Source of the DNA: DASUKM01 sp036278735
GTDB taxonomy: Bacteria; Acidobacteriota; Vicinamibacteria; Vicinamibacterales; 2-12-FULL-66-21
Direction: 5' to 3'
Length of the DNA: 64,000 nt
Assembly (NCBI GenBank): GCA_036278735.1
Contig: DASUKM010000029.1
Location: forward strand, 62,001 to 126,000
Shown: in pieces, positions 39,529 through 49,137 of the stretch
Position numbering within the stretch: position 1 is the stretch's first letter
Layout: the number at the start of each line of letters is the position of its first letter
The notes under the pieces: model-generated
Databases searched by the model: none
Told to the model about the DNA's origin: nothing
What the model saw: the letters and a program-made list of their open reading frames with translations, nothing else
Translations under genes and position numbers: made by a program

Positions 39529-41742
39529 TCAATGCTTGGGCGGCTGCAGCCCGCGATCGACGAGCATCGGCTCGATGCTCGGACCGCGGCCGCGCCAGTC
39601 GCGATACATCTTCGCGAGATCCTCCGTATTGCCGCGCGACAGCACCATGCGGCGGAATCGATCCCCGTTGGCCCGCGTCAGCTCACCGTGCTCCTGAAAC
39701 CACGCGAACGCATCGTCGGCGAGCATCTCGGTCCAGAGGTACGCGTAGTAGCCGGCGTCGTAGGCGTTGCCCCAGATGTGGAGGAAGTAGCTGGAACGGT
39801 AGCGCGGCGGCACATACGCGAGGTCGACGTGGTTCTTCTTCAGCGACTGCGCCTCGAAGGCGTCCACGTCCTGCTGCGGCGCGCTCGCCGGGAGCGTGTG
39901 CCAGGCCATGTCGAGCAGCGCGGCCGAGATCGTCTCGGTCATGTCGTACCCCTTGTTGAACAGCTGCGAACTCTCGAGCTCGTCCACGAGGGCCGCCGGC
40001 ATGGGGGCGCCGGTCTGGTAGTGCTTCGCGTAGTGGGCGAACACCTTCGCGTTGAGCGCCCAGTGCTCGTTGAACTGCGACGGGAACTCGACGAAGTCGC
40101 GCGCGACGTTGGTCCCCGAGAGGCTGGGGTATTCCTCGTCGGCAAAGAAGCCGTGCAGCGCGTGCCCGAATTCGTGGAACATCGTCGTCACGTCCTCGAA
40201 CGAGAGCAGCGCCGGCCGGCCGGGCGCGGGCTTGGTGAAGTTGGCGACGTTGTAGATGACCGGCTGCGTGCCGAGCAGCTTCGACTGCTGGACGAGATTG
40301 TTCATCCACGCGCCGCCCGACTTGTTGTCGCGCTTGAAGTAATCGGCGTAGAACAATCCGAGCGGCCGCGCGTTGGCGTCGATCACCTCGAAGACCCGGA
40401 CGTCCGGCTGCCAGACCGGAATGTCGTGGCGTTCCTTGAACGTGATGCCATAGAGCTGGTTGGCCGCGTAGAAGACGCCGTTCTGCAGGACGTCGTTCAG
40501 CTCGAAGTACGGCTTGATCTGATCTTCGTCGAGCGCGTACTTCGCCTTGCGCACCTGCTCGCCGTAGTACGTCCAGTCCCACGGCTCCAGCTGGAACGAG
40601 GCCTGGCCCGCGTGCGCCCGATCCGAGTCGATGACGTGCTGCCGATCGCTGGCTTCGGCACGCGCGCGTGCCGTGGCGGCCGGCACGAGGCGATCCAGGA
40701 ACGTCATGACGGTGGCCGGCGTCTTCGCCATCTGATCCTGGAGCTTCCAGGCGGCGTTGTTGTCGAAGCCGAGCAGCTTCGCGCGTTCGGCGCGCAGCTT
40801 CGCCATTTTCGCGATCGTCTCGCGCGTGTCGTTCGCGTCTCCCTTCTCGGCCCGGGTCCAGGAGGCGTCGAACAGCGCGTGGCGGACGTCGCGGTGCTCG
40901 AGCGACGACAGCGCCGGCTGCTGCGTCGTGTTCTGCAGCGGCACCACCCACTGGCCGGCGAGCTTGCGCGCTTTCGCGTCCTCCGCCGCCGCGGCAATCG
41001 CCTCGTCGCTCATGCCGGCGAGCGCACTCTTGTCGGGCTCCACGAGCGCGCCAGCCTTGGTGGCCGCGAGCAGCTCGTTCTCGAATTGCGCAGACAGCGT
41101 CGAGAGCTGCTGATTGAACTGCTTCAGCGTGGCCTTGTCGGCGTCCGACAGCTTTGCCCCGGCGTGCACGAACTGCTGATGGTCGTATTCGACGAGCCGG
41201 AGTCCCTCGGGACTCAGCTTCAACGTGTGCCGCTGGCCGTAGACCGCCTCGACGCGCGCGAACAGCTTCGGGTCCAGCACGATCGCGTCCTGGTGTGCGG
41301 CGAGTTTCGGGGCTTCCGCTTCCTGGATCTTCTGCAGCGTCTCGTTCGTGTTCGCGCCAGTCACCGCGTCGAAGGCAGCCTCCACGCGGTTGAGCATCTG
41401 CCCCGACTTCTCGAGCGCGACGATCGTGTTGACGAACGTGGGCGGGTTCGGATCGTTGGCGATCTGCTCCACCTCGGCGATCTGCTGGCGCATCCCTTCC
41501 TCGAACGCCGGCTGGTAATCCGCGTCGGTGATCTTGTCGAAGGGCGGCACCTGGTACGGAAGCGGACTGGCGGCGTAGAACGGATTGTGGCTGATGTCCT
41601 GCGCGGCCGCCGGAGGCGCCGCCTGCGTCGTGCCCGTCGTCTTCGGCGAAGACGGCGATCGCGAGCAGCCGGTGACCCCGACCGAACCAGCCAGCAGCGT
41701 GCAGCAGGCGAGGGTGAGCGGCGTGGGGCAGACACGGGACAT
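39529..41742 (-). CDS. M3-family zinc peptidase (Dcp/OpdA-like), lipoprotein
   Basis: The 737-residue oligopeptidase has an N-terminal lipoprotein signal (LTLACCTLLAGSVGVTGC, lipobox Cys after GVTG). It has the thimet-peptidase zinc motif HEFGHALHGFF with the downstream Glu ligand in RDFVEFPSQFNEHW. Helical M3 framework segments surround it (ERAKLLGFDNNAAWKLQDQM, YKNHVDLAYVPPRYRSSYF-like C-terminus). It likely cleaves dipeptides or short oligopeptides at the periplasmic face of a membrane. The ATG at 41742 has AGAGGA 7 bp upstream and was preferred over an in-frame TTG two codons earlier. It is probably independent of DUF5946 upstream. Confidence 0.9.
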   Translation of the reverse strand: MSRVCPTPLTLACCTLLAGSVGVTGCSRSPSSPKTTGTTQAAPPAAAQDISHNPFYAASPLPYQVPPFDKITDADYQPAFEEGMRQQIAEVEQIANDPNPPTFVNTIVALEKSGQMLNRVEAAFDAVTGANTNETLQKIQEAEAPKLAAHQDAIVLDPKLFARVEAVYGQRHTLKLSPEGLRLVEYDHQQFVHAGAKLSDADKATLKQFNQQLSTLSAQFENELLAATKAGALVEPDKSALAGMSDEAIAAAAEDAKARKLAGQWVVPLQNTTQQPALSSLEHRDVRHALFDASWTRAEKGDANDTRETIAKMAKLRAERAKLLGFDNNAAWKLQDQMAKTPATVMTFLDRLVPAATARARAEASDRQHVIDSDRAHAGQASFQLEPWDWTYYGEQVRKAKYALDEDQIKPYFELNDVLQNGVFYAANQLYGITFKERHDIPVWQPDVRVFEVIDANARPLGLFYADYFKRDNKSGGAWMNNLVQQSKLLGTQPVIYNVANFTKPAPGRPALLSFEDVTTMFHEFGHALHGFFADEEYPSLSGTNVARDFVEFPSQFNEHWALNAKVFAHYAKHYQTGAPMPAALVDELESSQLFNKGYDMTETISAALLDMAWHTLPASAPQQDVDAFEAQSLKKNHVDLAYVPPRYRSSYFLHIWGNAYDAGYYAYLWTEMLADDAFAWFQEHGELTRANGDRFRRMVLSRGNTEDLAKMYRDWRGRGPSIEPMLVDRGLQPPKH

Positions 41743-41799
41743 CGGCAATCCTCTTCACGGGGGGCGCCGGCCGGCGGACTCGCGCGGCGCGCTGATCCT

Positions 41800-42222
41800 T
41801 CAATAATAGATGATGCCGTGTGCCACGAGCAGCCCGACGATTGTGTCCCGGTTCTCGCGGAACGCCTGCCACACCGAGGCGCACCACGCGTCGATCGCGC
41901 GATCGCGTTCCGCTCCCGCGCGAGCCGCCAGGACGGTTTGCGCCGTGACGGCGCCGCGATCGCGGGGAAGCACGAACGAGGGCCAGACGTGTTTCTGCCG
42001 GCCCAGCGCCATATGCGCCCGCTGCACCTCCTTGCCGGTGAACTGCCGCTCGACCTTCAGATACAGGCCGAGCAACCCGAAGGTCAGCTCGATCGGCTTC
42101 GTCCGCTCGTCGGCCTGCTGCACGGCGAAGGCGTCGACGACATGCTGATGGATGAACGCCGGATCGCCGTGCGCGAGCGTGTAGCCGCACAGCTCGTGGA
42201 ACGCGTCTTCCTCGGCGCTCAT
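41800..42222 (-). CDS. DUF5946 family protein
   Basis: The 140-residue protein has no signal peptide. It matches the DUF5946 pattern: ELCGYTLAHGDPAFIHQHVVDAF near the N-terminus, DERTKPIELTFGLLGLYLKVER in the middle, WPSFVLPRDRGAVTAQ, and a C-terminal AIDAWCASVWQAF helix. Conserved His and Cys residues suggest metal binding, but the function is unknown. ATG 42222 was preferred to the adjacent GTG at 42225; neither has a good Shine-Dalgarno. It follows the pseudoprotease gene after about 45 bp on the same strand and may be cotranscribed with it. Confidence 0.75.
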   Translation of the reverse strand: MSAEEDAFHELCGYTLAHGDPAFIHQHVVDAFAVQQADERTKPIELTFGLLGLYLKVERQFTGKEVQRAHMALGRQKHVWPSFVLPRDRGAVTAQTVLAARAGAERDRAIDAWCASVWQAFRENRDTIVGLLVAHGIIYY

Positions 42223-42267
42223 CACAGCGGCGTCGCGAGGCGCCGTTCCCTGCCGCGCGCTGCGGCG

Positions 42268-43719
42268 CTACTGCGTGACATGCACGAACGCCCGGTACAC
42301 AGGGACGCCGTCGAGGAGCACCACGCCGTGGTACCAACCCGCGACAGGCGGGATGCTCGAGGCCCACGACGAAATGCCGCTCGCCCCCGGGCGCAGATTG
42401 ATCTTCTTTGGCTTGCTCGTCGTCAGGACCCGGTTGGCGGCATCCATCAGGCGGAACGAGAGCGCTCCCTTCACGCGGGATTGCGGAGCCCACGTCACGA
42501 ACGCCACGAAGGTCCCCTCTGAGGCCGCGAACTCCTCACGGAGCTCCGAGGCTTGCGGCATCGATCGACCCTTGATCAGCGTCTTCGCGAAGCCTCCGGA
42601 CAGCACGTTTTCGCTGCCGCGCAAGGCCGGCAGCCACTCGCCCTTCGCGCGGAGATCGGCCAACGGCTCGAGAGGGGCGTCGGGAACGAGACGAATGAAC
42701 GACGCGGGGACGATGGGCACCCCCTTCAGCCTGGCGCGGGCCTCCAGCAGTTCGGTGAGGGTCGACAGGCCCGGCGTCAGCCCGCCGCCGACGAGGCCGA
42801 TCAAGTCCCCGAACGCGTCGAGCACGGGCGCGCCTGGCGCGGGATCTCCACCGTCCCACTGAGCGATCCACCGGGCACCGGACCCGTCCCCGTCGACGTG
42901 CCCTGTGACGGTGCCGGTCGAAAGGAGCCGGTTCCCCGACGCGGCCCCCTGCATCGAAAAGCAGCGGTCACCCACCACGACCGCCGACGCAATGCTGAGA
43001 GCCGCGGCATCCGCCGGTGCAGCCGCCCGCAGCACGGCCCAGTCCTGCGCGCGGTTGATCCCGGCGACGGCGTCGATCTTCTGACGCGAGGCGTCCGGCA
43101 TCGTCGCCACGAGCGCGTCGCTGCCGTCCATCGCCGCGACGGCCGTCGCGAGCCGGCCGGGCGCGAAGACGAACGCGGCGTCCGCGTCGAGATGCCGGCC
43201 GTCGCCAGCCTCGCGGTCCAGGAGCACGAAAATTTTCTGGAGACGCGCGAACATCTGCTGAGGGCTCAGCGCGCGGCGGGTGGCCGCGGCGGCCCGCATG
43301 GCCATCGGCGTCAGTTCGAACGTATAGCGGCCGGCAGGTTGGCCATCCATCGTCGCTTCGATCGACCAGACGCCCGCCGGCAGCGAAGGTTTCAGCGGCA
43401 GCGAGAAATACGCGCCGAAAGGGGAAGCCTTCGCGACGTAGTCGATGGCGGTGCTCGACGACAGAGAAGCATCGGGACTTCGCCAGAGCACCCCGATCCG
43501 ATGAGGTCCCACCGGCCCCGCCCATTGAAAGAGCACGATGACCTGAGTGTCTTTCGATGGGTCGAAGCGCGCCCGCTCTTCGTTCAGTCGATACGTACCG
43601 TTGACGTTGGCGCCGTCCGGTCCGGACGCAATGCGCAGCACCTGCACACCTTGCTCCGCCCCGGCCACGACCGCTGGCAGCAGGACGAATGCGAGCGCGC
43701 CGATCACCCACCCCTTCAT
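42268..43719 (-). CDS. Exported protein with degenerate trypsin-like (HtrA-type) domain
   Basis: The 483-residue protein has a signal peptide (VIGALAFVLLPAVVAGA). An N-terminal Ig-like region (about 25-140) comes next. Residues about 160-350 follow the order of an HtrA-like chymotrypsin fold: FVFAPGRLATAVAAM, QDWAVLRA, STGTVTGHVDGDG, and IAQWDGGDPAPGAPVLDAFGDLIGLVGG. The catalytic His of the usual TNYHV strand is missing, the Asp (DWAVL) is kept, and the GNSGGP nucleophile loop has become GDPAPGAP with no Ser. It is therefore a probable pseudoprotease. A C-terminal Ig-like domain (about 370-483) may bind partners. AGGAGG lies 7 bp before the ATG. Confidence 0.7.
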   Translation of the reverse strand: MKGWVIGALAFVLLPAVVAGAEQGVQVLRIASGPDGANVNGTYRLNEERARFDPSKDTQVIVLFQWAGPVGPHRIGVLWRSPDASLSSSTAIDYVAKASPFGAYFSLPLKPSLPAGVWSIEATMDGQPAGRYTFELTPMAMRAAAATRRALSPQQMFARLQKIFVLLDREAGDGRHLDADAAFVFAPGRLATAVAAMDGSDALVATMPDASRQKIDAVAGINRAQDWAVLRAAAPADAAALSIASAVVVGDRCFSMQGAASGNRLLSTGTVTGHVDGDGSGARWIAQWDGGDPAPGAPVLDAFGDLIGLVGGGLTPGLSTLTELLEARARLKGVPIVPASFIRLVPDAPLEPLADLRAKGEWLPALRGSENVLSGGFAKTLIKGRSMPQASELREEFAASEGTFVAFVTWAPQSRVKGALSFRLMDAANRVLTTSKPKKINLRPGASGISSWASSIPPVAGWYHGVVLLDGVPVYRAFVHVTQ

Positions 43720-44070
43720 GACGGTTCCTCCTGCGCTGTCAACCGCGCGCCGCGTCGCGCCTCATGGCGCGCCCGGCGTGCCCCACACGCGTCGCGTGAA
43801 TCGCCATGATCGGTCGCGAGGCGCCGTAGCGGATTATCCGCCCAACTCCACCCGCTCGAAAAGGATGCGATCGCAGCGATGACGCGCGCACGGGACGGCA
43901 TATTTTTTTGATGTGCGGCCTCGGCACTGTGCTACGCTCGCACGCCGCATCAGGCGTCGACGACGCCGACCTCCGCCGGTCTACCGCGTCGCCGGTGACC
44001 GACCGCGAAATCATCCTCCAGGCAGACTTGTTCGGCGGTTCGTAGACTTTATTTCTCAGGAAAGTTGTCT
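43720..44070. other. Divergent intergenic region without a gene
   Basis: This 351-bp interval separates the pseudoprotease gene from the PASTA-protein gene. It holds an AT-rich patch (tatttttttga, 43901-43911) that stands out and probably contains promoter elements, but no clear -35/-10 pair with normal spacing was found. The last bases carry AGGA ahead of the ATG at 44071. No convincing ORF or RNA structure was seen. Confidence 0.5.
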
Positions 44071-47000
44071 ATGCAGCGAAAAGGCCGTGTCGTCGCCATG
44101 CTCGTGCTGTGTCTCGCCGCGTGTTCCGCTCTCATCCTCACGCCTGCGCCAGCGCGCGCGCAGACGAGCAGCCCCGTCCTCGATCAAACGGTCGCGGCCG
44201 ACGGCACCGCCGCGAGTCTCACGACCAACCCGTTCAGCACGACCAGTCCCGGCGAGTTGCTCGTCGCCTTCGCCGCGGCCGACGGTCCTGGCGCCGGAGG
44301 GCAGTCGCTGACGATCACCGGCGCGGGTCTGACGTGGGCGCTGACCCGGCGCGTCAACACGCGCCTGGGCACATCGGAGATCTGGACCGCGACCGCGTCC
44401 GGCCTGCTCTCGAACGCGACGGTGACCTCCGCCGAATCGATCGGCGGCTACGCGCAGTCGCTCACCGTCGTGACGTTTGCCAACGCGGCGCTCGGCGCGG
44501 CCGCCGCGGCCGACGCCGCCAACGGCGCGCCGAGCGTGTCGCTCACGACGTCGCGCGCGAATGCGCTCGTCTACGCCGTCGGCAACGATTGGGACGCCGC
44601 GATCGCGCGCACGCCGGGGACCGGACAGGTCGTCGTCCACGAGGACCTCGCGGCGACCGGCGACACGTTCTGGGTCCAGGGTCTCGTCGATCCGGTCGCC
44701 TCCGCCGGCCTCACCGTGCAGGTCAACGACACGGTACCGGTGACCGACCGCTGGAATCTCGCGGCTGTCGAAATCGTTCCGCCCGACGCGCCCGGGTTTC
44801 TCCTGGTCGCCTACAACCCCACCCAGACCGTGGGGCTGCAGGATACCGTCACGTACGACATGCTCGTCTCGCCGTTCGGCGGCTTCACCGGTCCGCTGAC
44901 CTGCACCGTCGACGCGATTCCCGCCGGCGCGACCGGCGCGATGGAACCTCCGGGCGGACCGCCGCACCCCGGCCCGATCGCGCTGCGCGTCACGACCGGC
45001 GCCGCCGTCGCGCCGGGCACGTATCACCCGGTCGCGACCTGTACGGCCGACGGCCTGTCGGCCTCGACGGCGGTGACGTCGATCGTCACGGCGCAGCCGG
45101 ACATGCGCGTGGTGCTCGAGCCCAACAGCCTGTCGCTCGCCCAGGGGCAGAACGGCGTCGCGAATTTCCAGGTGCAGTCGATGAACGGCTACGCCGGCCT
45201 CGTCGACATGTCGGTCACCGGCCTGCCGGCAGGCGTGTCGGCCGTGTTCACGCCGTCCACCCTGACGCCCACCGCCCTGGGTACGCTGCAGCTCGCCGTC
45301 GCCTCGACGGCCACCCCCGGCGTGTACCCGCTCGTCGTCTCGGCGGCCGCCGAGGGAGGCGGCCTCACGCGTCAGGCGGCGTTCACCCTGACGGTGCTGC
45401 AGAACGGCGGCACCGGGGAGTGGCGGCAGCAGGCGCTCGGCAAGACGCCCGCGCTCTTCTATGGCTCCATCGTCGGCGACGTCGGCAACACCGGACGGAC
45501 CCGCGTGTTCGCCTCGGGCGGCAACGGCCTGATGTACGAGTACGCCTTCGATGGGACGGCCTGGAGTTTCACGCGCATTCCGTTCGGCGTCACCGGCGAC
45601 GGCGAGATGCACAACGGAACCGTCGGGGCCGGCCGGAACGACGGCGTCAACCGGCTCTACATCGCGGCCAATCTCAGCGGCCGCGTCTACGAAGCCACCT
45701 GGGCCAACGGCGCGTGGCAGACGCAGGTGATCGCGACGCTGCCCGGCGCGACCGACGTCGTGATCGGCGACGGCCGGAACGACGGCGTGATCCGGACGTA
45801 CGTCTCGTGGGAAGCGGGCGCATCCGAATTCACGTGGAACGGCACCGCCTGGACGCAGGTGAACCTGGGCACGAGCGAGGGGGGCGAGGTGCACTGCATC
45901 GACATCGCCCGCGGCCGCAACGACGGCGTCAACCGCGTCTATACCTCGAACGACGCCAACGGCCAGGTCGTCGAGTATTCGTGGAACGGCAGCACGTGGA
46001 CCCGCGTACTGATGGGCACGAACCTCGACGTGCGAAACGTCGCATTCGGCCCGGGCCGCAACGACGGGATCGTCCGCGGCTACGCGGCGTCGGCCGACGG
46101 CAACGTGTACGAGTACACGTGGACGGGCGCCGCCTGGCAGAACGTCTCGATCGGAAACGCCGGCCGCGGCGGGATCAAAGTTCATGCGAATCCGGTCAAG
46201 GCCCGCGACGACAACCTCTATCGCGTGTACGCCGCCGCCGACGATGGGGGCGTGTACGAGTACTCGTGGACCGGCACCACCTGGCAGCCGCAGAAGCTCG
46301 GCGCGGCAACGGCGTACATGTACGGCCTCGACGAGGGAGACGGCCTCAACAAGGGCACCACGCAGATCTACGGCACGAGCTACGACGGCAACGCATACCT
46401 GTTCGAGTGGATGTCGGCGAACCCTCCCCCGCTCGTGATCGTGCCGAATCTCGTCGGCCTCCAGCAGGCGTCCGTCGCCGGCGTCCTCAACGGGCTCGGT
46501 CTCGCCGTCGGGAACTCTTCGTCGCAACCGAGCACGACGGCCCTCATCGGCGTCGTCGTCGCGCAGTCGCCTGCGGCAGGTACGCAGACGCCGCAGAACA
46601 CGCCTGTCGACATCGTCGTCTCGTCAGGCGTGTCGGTCCCCTCCGTCGTCAATCTGACGGAGGCAGACGCGACGGCGGCGTTGTCGGGCGTGAACCTCGT
46701 CGCGAGCGCGAGCACCGCCCCGAGCCCGACGGTGCCAGCCGGATCCGTGATCTCGCAGAGTCCGGAGGCCGGGACGCACGTGTCGGGCGGCAGCACGGTG
46801 GCGATCGTCGTCTCCTCGGGGCCGCCGCCGCCGGTGAACGTGCCCGACGTCCGGAACATGGTGCTCAGCGCGGCGGAGAACACGATCGTCGCGGGATCGT
46901 TGACGGTCGGCACCATCACCCAGCAGTCGAGCGCGACCGTGGCGGCCGGTTCCGTCGTGGACCAGAACCCGGCAGCGGGAACCTCCGTTCCGGCAGACAG

Positions 47001-49092
47001 TCCGGTCAACCTCGTCGTGTCGAGCGGGCCGCCTCCCGTCAGCGTTCCTGACGTCGTCAACATGACGCAAGCGGCGGCGGCCTCCGCCATCGCGACTGCC
47101 GGCCTCGCCGTCGGTACCGTGACGTCCGCCCCGAGCGCGACGGTGCCGGCTGGATCGATCGTCAGCGAGAACCCGGGCGCCGGCAGCCTCGTTCCGCCAG
47201 GGTCCGCGGTGAATCTCGTCGTCTCGTCCGGTCCGCCGGCTTTTGCTGTCGACGCGACGGCCGCATCGGACGGGGCGGGCAGCAGGACGATTACCGGGTT
47301 CAGCACCGCGAATCCGGGCGATCTGCTCCTGGCCTTCGTCGGCGCCGACGGGCCGGCCGGCGGCGGACAGGGCGCGACGCTCGCGGGGGGCGGCCTCGCG
47401 TGGTCGCTGGTGACCCGCGTCAACCAGCAGGCGGGCACGGCCGAGATCTGGCAGGCGACCGCGGCTGGCCCACTGTCGAACGTCAGCATCACGTCCACGC
47501 TGCAGTCCAACTCGTACCGGCAGTCGCTCACGCTGATCGCCTTCACCGGCGCGACCGGAACCGGGGCGGCGGCGGGCAACAATGCGAGGAGCGGCGCCCC
47601 GGGGGTGTCGCTCGTCACGACCCTCCCGGAGTCATGGGTCTACGGGGTCGGGAACGACTGGGACAATGCGGTGGCCCGCACCGTTGGGGCCGCTCAAACC
47701 AAGGTTCGCGAGTGGGTCGACTCCTCGACGGGCGACACCTACTGGGTCCAACGCACGTCGTCGTCAATCCCAGCGGCAAGCACGACGGTGCAGTTGAACG
47801 ACACGGCTCCGACGACGGACCGGTGGAACTTCGCGGCCGTCGAGATCCTCGTCGCACCCGGCGAGATCGTGCCGAACGTGGTGAACCTCACGCAGGCTGA
47901 TGCGACCAGCGCGATCACCGGCGCGGGGCTGGTGGTCGGGACCGTCACGACCGCGCCGAGTGCGACGGTGCCGGCCGGATCGGTGATCAGCCAGAATCCA
48001 GCCGGCGGGACCTCCGTCGCGCAAGGCAGCAGCGTGGCGCTCGTGATCTCCTCCGGTGTCGCCATGGTGGACGTGCCGAACGTCGTCAACCGGACGCAAG
48101 CCGCGGCGACGACCGCTCTCACCGGCGTCGGTCTCGTGGTCGGTACCGTCACGACGGCCTCGAGCGAGACCGTGCCGGCGGGCTCCGTCATCAGCCAGAG
48201 CCCTGCCGCGGGCACGTCCGTCGAGACCGGCAGCGCGGTGGACCTGGTCGTCTCCACCGGTCCGCCGCAGGTGACCGTCCCGAACGTCGTCAACTCGACG
48301 CAGGCCGCGGCGACGAGTGCGATCACCGGCGCGGGGCTGGTGGTCGGGACCGTCACGACCGCGCCGAGTGCGACAGTGCCGGCGGGATCGGTGATCAGCC
48401 AGAGCCCGGCTGCGGGTTCGCTCGCGAATCCGGGTAGCGCCGTCAATCTGGTCGTCTCGACCGGGGCCACATCGGAAGGGATCGTCGAAGAGGCGGTGGT
48501 TTCGTCGGACGGACGGGGAACACGCACCGCGAAGTTGACGACCGCGGGACCCAACCGCCTGATCCTGGCGTTTGCGGCATCCGATGGACCATCATCCGGC
48601 GGTCAGACGCTCACGGTTTCCGGCGCCGGGCTCTCATGGACGCTCGTGCGCCGCATCAACACGCGGCTTGGGACGTCGGAGATCTGGCAGGCGTTCGCCA
48701 CCGCGACGCTTTCGAGCGCCAGCGTCTCGTCCACCCAGGCGCGAACAGGGTACCGTCAGTCGCTGACGGTGGTGGCGTTTGCCAATGCGACGGGTGTGGG
48801 CGCCTCATCGACGTCGAACGGCGCGTCCGGCGGGGCGGCCGCCAGCCTGGTGACGACCGGCAGCGGCTCGCTCGTCTACGGGGTCGGCAACGACTGGGAT
48901 CGGGCGGTCGCACGAACGCTCGGTCCGGCCCAGGTGAAGGTCCACGAACGCGTGGATACGACCACGGGAGACACCTACTGGGTGCAGGCGCATGCCGGTG
49001 CCGTTGCGGCCTCCGGCACGACGGTGACGCTGAACGACACGGCGCCGACCGCTGATCGCTGGAACTTCGCAATCGTCGAAATCGTGCAATAA
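44071..49092 (+). CDS. Giant exported protein with three copies of a novel domain, a propeller and seven PASTA repeats
   Basis: The 1673-residue protein has a signal peptide (VVAMLVLCLAACSALIL...ARA). Domain A (about 205 residues) occurs at 35-238, 1057-1263 and 1470-1673. Each copy has a GELLVAFAAADGP-like start, a YGVGNDWD-like core and an end like RWNFAAVEI. Ig-like segments occupy 239-447. A propeller (448-781) has repeating GRNDGVNRVY strings. Four PASTA repeats (790-1050) lie before domain A2 and three (1265-1465) after it, each starting VP(N/D)VVN(L/M)TQ. PASTA normally binds peptidoglycan fragments or beta-lactams on membrane kinases; here no kinase or TM anchor follows. A cell-surface or secreted wall- or glycan-binding protein is plausible. 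Confidence 0.85.
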   Translation: MQRKGRVVAMLVLCLAACSALILTPAPARAQTSSPVLDQTVAADGTAASLTTNPFSTTSPGELLVAFAAADGPGAGGQSLTITGAGLTWALTRRVNTRLGTSEIWTATASGLLSNATVTSAESIGGYAQSLTVVTFANAALGAAAAADAANGAPSVSLTTSRANALVYAVGNDWDAAIARTPGTGQVVVHEDLAATGDTFWVQGLVDPVASAGLTVQVNDTVPVTDRWNLAAVEIVPPDAPGFLLVAYNPTQTVGLQDTVTYDMLVSPFGGFTGPLTCTVDAIPAGATGAMEPPGGPPHPGPIALRVTTGAAVAPGTYHPVATCTADGLSASTAVTSIVTAQPDMRVVLEPNSLSLAQGQNGVANFQVQSMNGYAGLVDMSVTGLPAGVSAVFTPSTLTPTALGTLQLAVASTATPGVYPLVVSAAAEGGGLTRQAAFTLTVLQNGGTGEWRQQALGKTPALFYGSIVGDVGNTGRTRVFASGGNGLMYEYAFDGTAWSFTRIPFGVTGDGEMHNGTVGAGRNDGVNRLYIAANLSGRVYEATWANGAWQTQVIATLPGATDVVIGDGRNDGVIRTYVSWEAGASEFTWNGTAWTQVNLGTSEGGEVHCIDIARGRNDGVNRVYTSNDANGQVVEYSWNGSTWTRVLMGTNLDVRNVAFGPGRNDGIVRGYAASADGNVYEYTWTGAAWQNVSIGNAGRGGIKVHANPVKARDDNLYRVYAAADDGGVYEYSWTGTTWQPQKLGAATAYMYGLDEGDGLNKGTTQIYGTSYDGNAYLFEWMSANPPPLVIVPNLVGLQQASVAGVLNGLGLAVGNSSSQPSTTALIGVVVAQSPAAGTQTPQNTPVDIVVSSGVSVPSVVNLTEADATAALSGVNLVASASTAPSPTVPAGSVISQSPEAGTHVSGGSTVAIVVSSGPPPPVNVPDVRNMVLSAAENTIVAGSLTVGTITQQSSATVAAGSVVDQNPAAGTSVPADSPVNLVVSSGPPPVSVPDVVNMTQAAAASAIATAGLAVGTVTSAPSATVPAGSIVSENPGAGSLVPPGSAVNLVVSSGPPAFAVDATAASDGAGSRTITGFSTANPGDLLLAFVGADGPAGGGQGATLAGGGLAWSLVTRVNQQAGTAEIWQATAAGPLSNVSITSTLQSNSYRQSLTLIAFTGATGTGAAAGNNARSGAPGVSLVTTLPESWVYGVGNDWDNAVARTVGAAQTKVREWVDSSTGDTYWVQRTSSSIPAASTTVQLNDTAPTTDRWNFAAVEILVAPGEIVPNVVNLTQADATSAITGAGLVVGTVTTAPSATVPAGSVISQNPAGGTSVAQGSSVALVISSGVAMVDVPNVVNRTQAAATTALTGVGLVVGTVTTASSETVPAGSVISQSPAAGTSVETGSAVDLVVSTGPPQVTVPNVVNSTQAAATSAITGAGLVVGTVTTAPSATVPAGSVISQSPAAGSLANPGSAVNLVVSTGATSEGIVEEAVVSSDGRGTRTAKLTTAGPNRLILAFAASDGPSSGGQTLTVSGAGLSWTLVRRINTRLGTSEIWQAFATATLSSASVSSTQARTGYRQSLTVVAFANATGVGASSTSNGASGGAAASLVTTGSGSLVYGVGNDWDRAVARTLGPAQVKVHERVDTTTGDTYWVQAHAGAVAASGTTVTLNDTAPTADRWNFAIVEIVQ

Positions 49093-49095
49093 CCG

Positions 49096-49132
49096 GAGCG
49101 CGAGGCGGAGCCGAGTGCTCCGCCTCGCGCTC
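49096..49132. terminator. 15-bp perfect stem-loop between convergent genes
   Basis: The arms at 49096-49110 and 49118-49132 (gagcgcgaggcggag and its complement) enclose a 7-nt loop, ccgagtg. The stem lies 3 bp after the PASTA-protein stop and 5 bp before the YciI-like stop. It could therefore terminate transcription from both sides. There is no strong T-run. Confidence 0.7.
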
Positions 49133-49137
49133 ATCCT

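Noticed and set aside
43908..43938. Promoter ttgatg-N19-tacgct for the PASTA-protein gene
   Set aside because: The 19-bp spacing and weak -10 make it no better than chance; only the AT-rich patch is noted.
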